From Planctomycetota bacterium (GTDB lineage Bacteria; Planctomycetota; Phycisphaerae; WQYP01), in NCBI GenBank assembly GCA_021780285.1, contig JAJXZA010000303.1, positions 1 through 7,394 of the forward strand: a stretch of 7,394 bases of DNA, read 5' to 3'. Position 1 is the stretch's first letter. Each line of letters opens with the position of its first letter. The translations under genes and the position numbers were made by a program. The notes under the pieces are model-generated. The model saw only the letters and a program-made list of their open reading frames with translations. It searched no databases and was not told the DNA's origin. Below are positions 5,272-7,394 of this stretch, piece by piece.

Positions 5272-6831
5272 TTAGAACTTAACCTGCAGTTCCAACTGGC
5301 CAACCACATCCGACGTGTTGATCGTCGAGCCAACGTTGGGACTGGTGTAGGCTGCGTTGGGCAGGTAGGTAACAGCGCCCTGAATCTTGGCGTTTTCGCC
5401 AAAGATGTAGTAGTTAACGCCTGCAGCATATTCCATGGACTGCTTGCCTTTGCCGTCGGTGGTCAGGTCGCCGATACGGCCAACCACTTCCCAGCGGTGC
5501 GGGACGACAAAGTAGCCAACTTCACCATACGCGCCCAACTGCCAAACGCTGGCGGTGTTGTATACGTTGTTGAAATAAGCCGTGTCGCTCGAGCTGTTGC
5601 CCGGCGTCGCCGCATTATAACGCTGGAAGAATACCGCGCTGTTAAAAGCAAAACCACGGTACTTCAAGTGTCCGTCTACGGTTGCACGGTAGAGGCTACC
5701 GCTGGCGTCAATCGGGCTTAGGAAGCCACTGCTCGGACTGGCCAAGCCGGCAATTTGCAGCGACGATTGACCCTGTGGATAGGTACCGGGGGTCGAGTTC
5801 TGCTCTTCGTAACCCAAGGCACCGCCAATGGCCCATACCAGATGCTTGTGCCACGAAAGATCCGGCGAATCAGTGAAATCGCCATTATTCCCCGCGCCGG
5901 CAAACTGTACACGACCATAGAAGCCAAAACGGTTGTCCAGCCCGCCGAAAGACGAACTGCTTGCTCCGCCATCGTTTTGGATAGCATTCGACTTGGAACC
6001 GTTGTTGACCTGTACATCGTAGAACAGCTTATTGTTGTCTACGTTACCGGACACATCAAAGGCCAAAGCACGCACCGGATCGAACGGCGCTTCGCACGCT
6101 GCGAACTCCGGGAACTCCGTTCCAGCCGAGTAATATTCAACATGCGTAAACGGCACAAGCATCGAACCTGCGCGAATCATGAAGCCAGGATTGAACTCGT
6201 AGCCGCCCCAGGTATCAAGAATCTGGAAGGTGCTGCCGCTACCGCCGGCGAAATCACCTGAAATGCTGTAAATGATGTTCTTGAACGCATTTCCCGACAA
6301 AATCAAACGGGTACGGCGGTTCTGAAACTCGCTTGAATTGCCCAACGGCCCGCTGTACGGCCCGCCCGGCGCTCCACTTGAGCTTGGGGCATTGTTGTTG
6401 TTGCCCTTCATCGCATCCTGATACATGTAACGAAACTGCATGTAGCCGTTGATCGTCAACTGAAAGTTTTTGTCCGCGGTCCGGATAAAAAAGCCGTTGT
6501 CGTAGCCAGCCTGCAGCTCGTTATCCAGATACTGGGAACGCGTTTTGGAATCTTTCAACACGCTGTTGACAATCTGCGTGATCTGCTGGGTGCGTTCCTG
6601 CGTGAGCCAGTTGCTGTCGCTCTTGGCCTTTAGCTGCGCCACCTGGCCTTTAAGCAATTCGATTTCCTGCTGCAATTGAGCCACGTTCACCTGCTGGCTC
6701 GCCGTTGCGGTTGCAGTCGCCGCATCGGGTGTGCCGGCCAGGCTTACGCCCGAGACCATCGCCCCGGCAAGCATCGCCGCCAGCGCCATGCGGGACTTTA
6801 CCCCCAAGGCTATTGAGTGTTGTTGCCCCAT
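5272..6831 (-). CDS. Outer-membrane porin, OprO/OprP-like, with N-terminal coiled coil
   Basis: This 519-residue outer-membrane beta-barrel should allow passive diffusion of small, possibly anionic, solutes. Residues 1-32 form a signal peptide (hydrophobic MALAAMLAGAMVSGVSLA), with likely cleavage after Ala32. A short Ala/Thr linker leads to a coiled coil (about 48-70: VAQLQQEIELLKGQVAQLK). The barrel begins near GYDNGFFIRTADKNFQLTING (109-129) and ends with the amphipathic strand LELQVKF, whose terminal Phe is the usual Bam recognition signal. Alternating strands such as RRTRLILSG and FGFYGRVQF recur. An Asn/Ser/Gly-rich loop (143-166) and a lone Cys (246) are noteworthy. AAGGAG (6839-6844) lies 7 nt before the ATG and fixes the start. 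Phosphate selectivity is not demonstrated: the family name comes from Pseudomonas OprP, and homologues in planctomycete-like bacteria are numerous and of unknown specificity. Confidence 0.9.
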   Translation of the reverse strand: MGQQHSIALGVKSRMALAAMLAGAMVSGVSLAGTPDAATATATASQQVNVAQLQQEIELLKGQVAQLKAKSDSNWLTQERTQQITQIVNSVLKDSKTRSQYLDNELQAGYDNGFFIRTADKNFQLTINGYMQFRYMYQDAMKGNNNNAPSSSGAPGGPYSGPLGNSSEFQNRRTRLILSGNAFKNIIYSISGDFAGGSGSTFQILDTWGGYEFNPGFMIRAGSMLVPFTHVEYYSAGTEFPEFAACEAPFDPVRALAFDVSGNVDNNKLFYDVQVNNGSKSNAIQNDGGASSSSFGGLDNRFGFYGRVQFAGAGNNGDFTDSPDLSWHKHLVWAIGGALGYEEQNSTPGTYPQGQSSLQIAGLASPSSGFLSPIDASGSLYRATVDGHLKYRGFAFNSAVFFQRYNAATPGNSSSDTAYFNNVYNTASVWQLGAYGEVGYFVVPHRWEVVGRIGDLTTDGKGKQSMEYAAGVNYYIFGENAKIQGAVTYLPNAAYTSPNVGSTINTSDVVGQLELQVKF

Positions 6832-6838
6832 AGTCCTA

Positions 6839-6844
6839 CTCCTT
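6839..6844 (-). promoter_or_regulatory. Ribosome binding site of the porin gene
   Basis: A consensus AAGGAG on the minus strand lies 7 nt before the ATG at 6831-6829. It decides for the first Met over the in-frame Met at residue 15, which would also keep a signal peptide. Confidence 0.75.
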
Positions 6845-6931
6845 ATAAAAAGGGCCTTCTATTGCCGGAAAACATTCCCGGCGAACCGAACCACTCGGTC
6901 CTCAAACACCGCCGAATTATCCGCATGAGTT

Positions 6932-6960
6932 TTAAGACGGCGCTAAGACTCTGTTATGAT
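6932..6960 (+). promoter_or_regulatory. Candidate sigma70-type promoter for ndk
   Basis: TTAAGA (6932-6937, 4 of 6 to consensus) and TATGAT (6955-6960, 5 of 6) are separated by exactly 17 bp. Transcription would begin near 6967, giving a leader of about 208 nt before ndk. A second -10-like box, TAGAAT (7072-7077), lacks a matching -35 and would give a leader of about 90 nt. Both are consensus matches only. Confidence 0.5.
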
Positions 6961-7087
6961 GCCGATAACGTTGCGGGTAACGCTAAGCCCGCTGCCCCCA
7001 CAACTCAGCCACCCGCCCCCGCCGCCCCGTGGCAACCAGCCCAAAAACGCGCAAAATCCCAACAATTCGTTTAGAATCCGCCCACAC

Positions 7088-7109
7088 GGGCCGGTCGCAT
7101 CGGCCCTTT
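7088..7109 (+). terminator. GC hairpin with short T-run in the ndk leader
   Basis: GGGCCG (7088-7093) pairs with CGGCCC (7101-7106). The stem extends to 8 bp with a G-T and a T-A pair, leaving a 3-nt loop. It is followed by only TTT (7107-7109). It could be a weak terminator or attenuator 66 nt before the ndk ATG, the 3' end of a short leader RNA, or simply a structured 5' UTR element. The T-run is too short for a confident terminator. Confidence 0.35.
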
Positions 7110-7160
7110 ACCCGGCGCGGCAAACGCACGCGCCCTTAACAACCGCGGCCTGCCGCGCGA

Positions 7161-7166
7161 AAGGAG
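7161..7166 (+). promoter_or_regulatory. Ribosome binding site of ndk
   Basis: A consensus AAGGAG lies 8 nt before the ATG at 7175 and fixes the ndk start. Confidence 0.8.
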
Positions 7167-7174
7167 CAATTCAC

Positions 7175-7394
7175 ATGGACCGTACCCTCATCATTCTCAA
7201 ACCCGACTGCATTCAGCGGAACCTCATCGGACGCATCATCAGTCGCTTTGAAGACAAGGGACTCAAAATCATCGGCCTTAAAATGATGGCCATCACCCAG
7301 GAACTCGCCCATCAGCATTATGCCGTGCACAAAGGCAAACCCTTTTACGACGGCCTCATCCGATTTATGACCAGCGGGCCGGTGGTTGTTATCG
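7175..7394 (+). CDS. ndk: Nucleoside diphosphate kinase, 3' truncated by window edge
   Basis: NDK transfers the gamma-phosphate of ATP to nucleoside diphosphates through a phospho-histidine, balancing NTP and dNTP pools in the cytosol. Seventy-three residues are visible, about half of the usual ~140-150. They match the family N-terminus: MDRTLIILKPD with the conserved catalytic-site Lys in the KPD motif, IGRIISRFEDKGLKIIGLKM, then HYAVHKGKPFYDGLIRFMTSGPVVV. The catalytic His (in the NxxHGSD motif) lies beyond the window and cannot be checked. The residue after KPD is Cys where Ala or Gly is more usual. The gene is divergent from the porin and probably transcribed from the promoter at 6932-6960. 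Confidence 0.96.
   Translation, partial: MDRTLIILKPDCIQRNLIGRIISRFEDKGLKIIGLKMMAITQELAHQHYAVHKGKPFYDGLIRFMTSGPVVVI

Larger units (their letters stand above)
6832..7174. other. Divergent porin/ndk intergenic regulatory region (343 bp)
   Basis: No convincing gene lies here. The only longer plus-strand frame (about 6817-7074) overlaps the porin start and is low in protein-like character. The region holds the porin ribosome binding site and leader, which contains a small hairpin (GCCGG 6864-6868 with CCGGC 6878-6882). A possible minus-strand -10 box GATAAT (6921-6916) lacks a good -35. It also holds the ndk-directed promoter at 6932-6960, a run of C-tracts at 6988-7028, and a GC hairpin at 7088-7106. 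The distance from the ndk promoter to its ATG is unusually long for a housekeeping gene. Confidence 0.7.

Noticed and set aside
5266..6261. Two plus-strand open frames antisense to the porin (about 5266-5721 and 5755-6261)
   Set aside because: They carry no recognisable motif and lie wholly opposite a porin with signal peptide, ribosome binding site and terminator.
6817..7074. Plus-strand frame between porin and ndk
   Set aside because: It starts antisense inside the porin signal peptide, has no ribosome binding site, and ends in low-complexity Pro/Ala from the C-tracts.
6960..7110. tRNA, SRP RNA or 6S RNA in the ndk leader
   Set aside because: No T-loop consensus, SRP tetraloop region or 6S-like long bulged stem could be recognised on either strand.

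Overview
The window comes from a high-GC, Gram-negative-type bacterium with an outer membrane. An OprO/OprP-like porin with an N-terminal coiled coil, a lipoprotein-type binding protein and the wording of the nucleoside diphosphate kinase N-terminus together suggest a planctomycete (Phycisphaerae-like). That placement rests on remembered family resemblance, not on a search. Coding density is high and the region looks chromosomal: I see no transposase, phage gene, CRISPR array, tRNA or rRNA.

Layout, left to right. (1) Bases 1-1071 (+): the 3' part of an MFS phosphate:H+ symporter, closed by a strong intrinsic terminator at 1160-1202. (2) On the minus strand, reading leftwards: rnpA (1752-2144, RNase P protein) and then yidD (1259-1513, membrane-insertion factor). 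They are separated by 238 bp that carry a GCAGGC/GCCTGC palindrome resembling a dispersed intergenic repeat. Ribosomal protein L34 (rpmH), the classical upstream partner of rnpA, is not here; a divergent transporter operon lies there instead. (3) Bases 2236-5135 (+): a tightly packed three-gene ABC importer operon encoding a binding lipoprotein, a FecCD/BtuC-type permease and an ATPase, with an ATGA overlap and a 3-bp gap. It belongs to the cobalamin/siderophore/heme class; the substrate cannot be settled from sequence. (4) A convergent gap with a terminator serving the porin. (5) Bases 5272-6831 (-): a 519-residue porin with signal peptide, coiled coil and a C-terminal Phe. (6) A 343-bp divergent regulatory region at 6832-7174, with a good sigma70-like promoter pointing to ndk, a C-rich (G-rich on the other strand) segment and a GC hairpin. 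(7) Bases 7175-7394 (+): the start of ndk, cut by the window edge.

Together these are envelope transport genes (inner-membrane phosphate symporter, ABC importer, outer-membrane porin) interleaved with housekeeping genes (RNase P protein, YidD, NDK). I found no convincing new defence or mobile system. The points most worth a second look are the rnpA-yidD pair without rpmH, the palindromic repeat, and the long structured leader of ndk.
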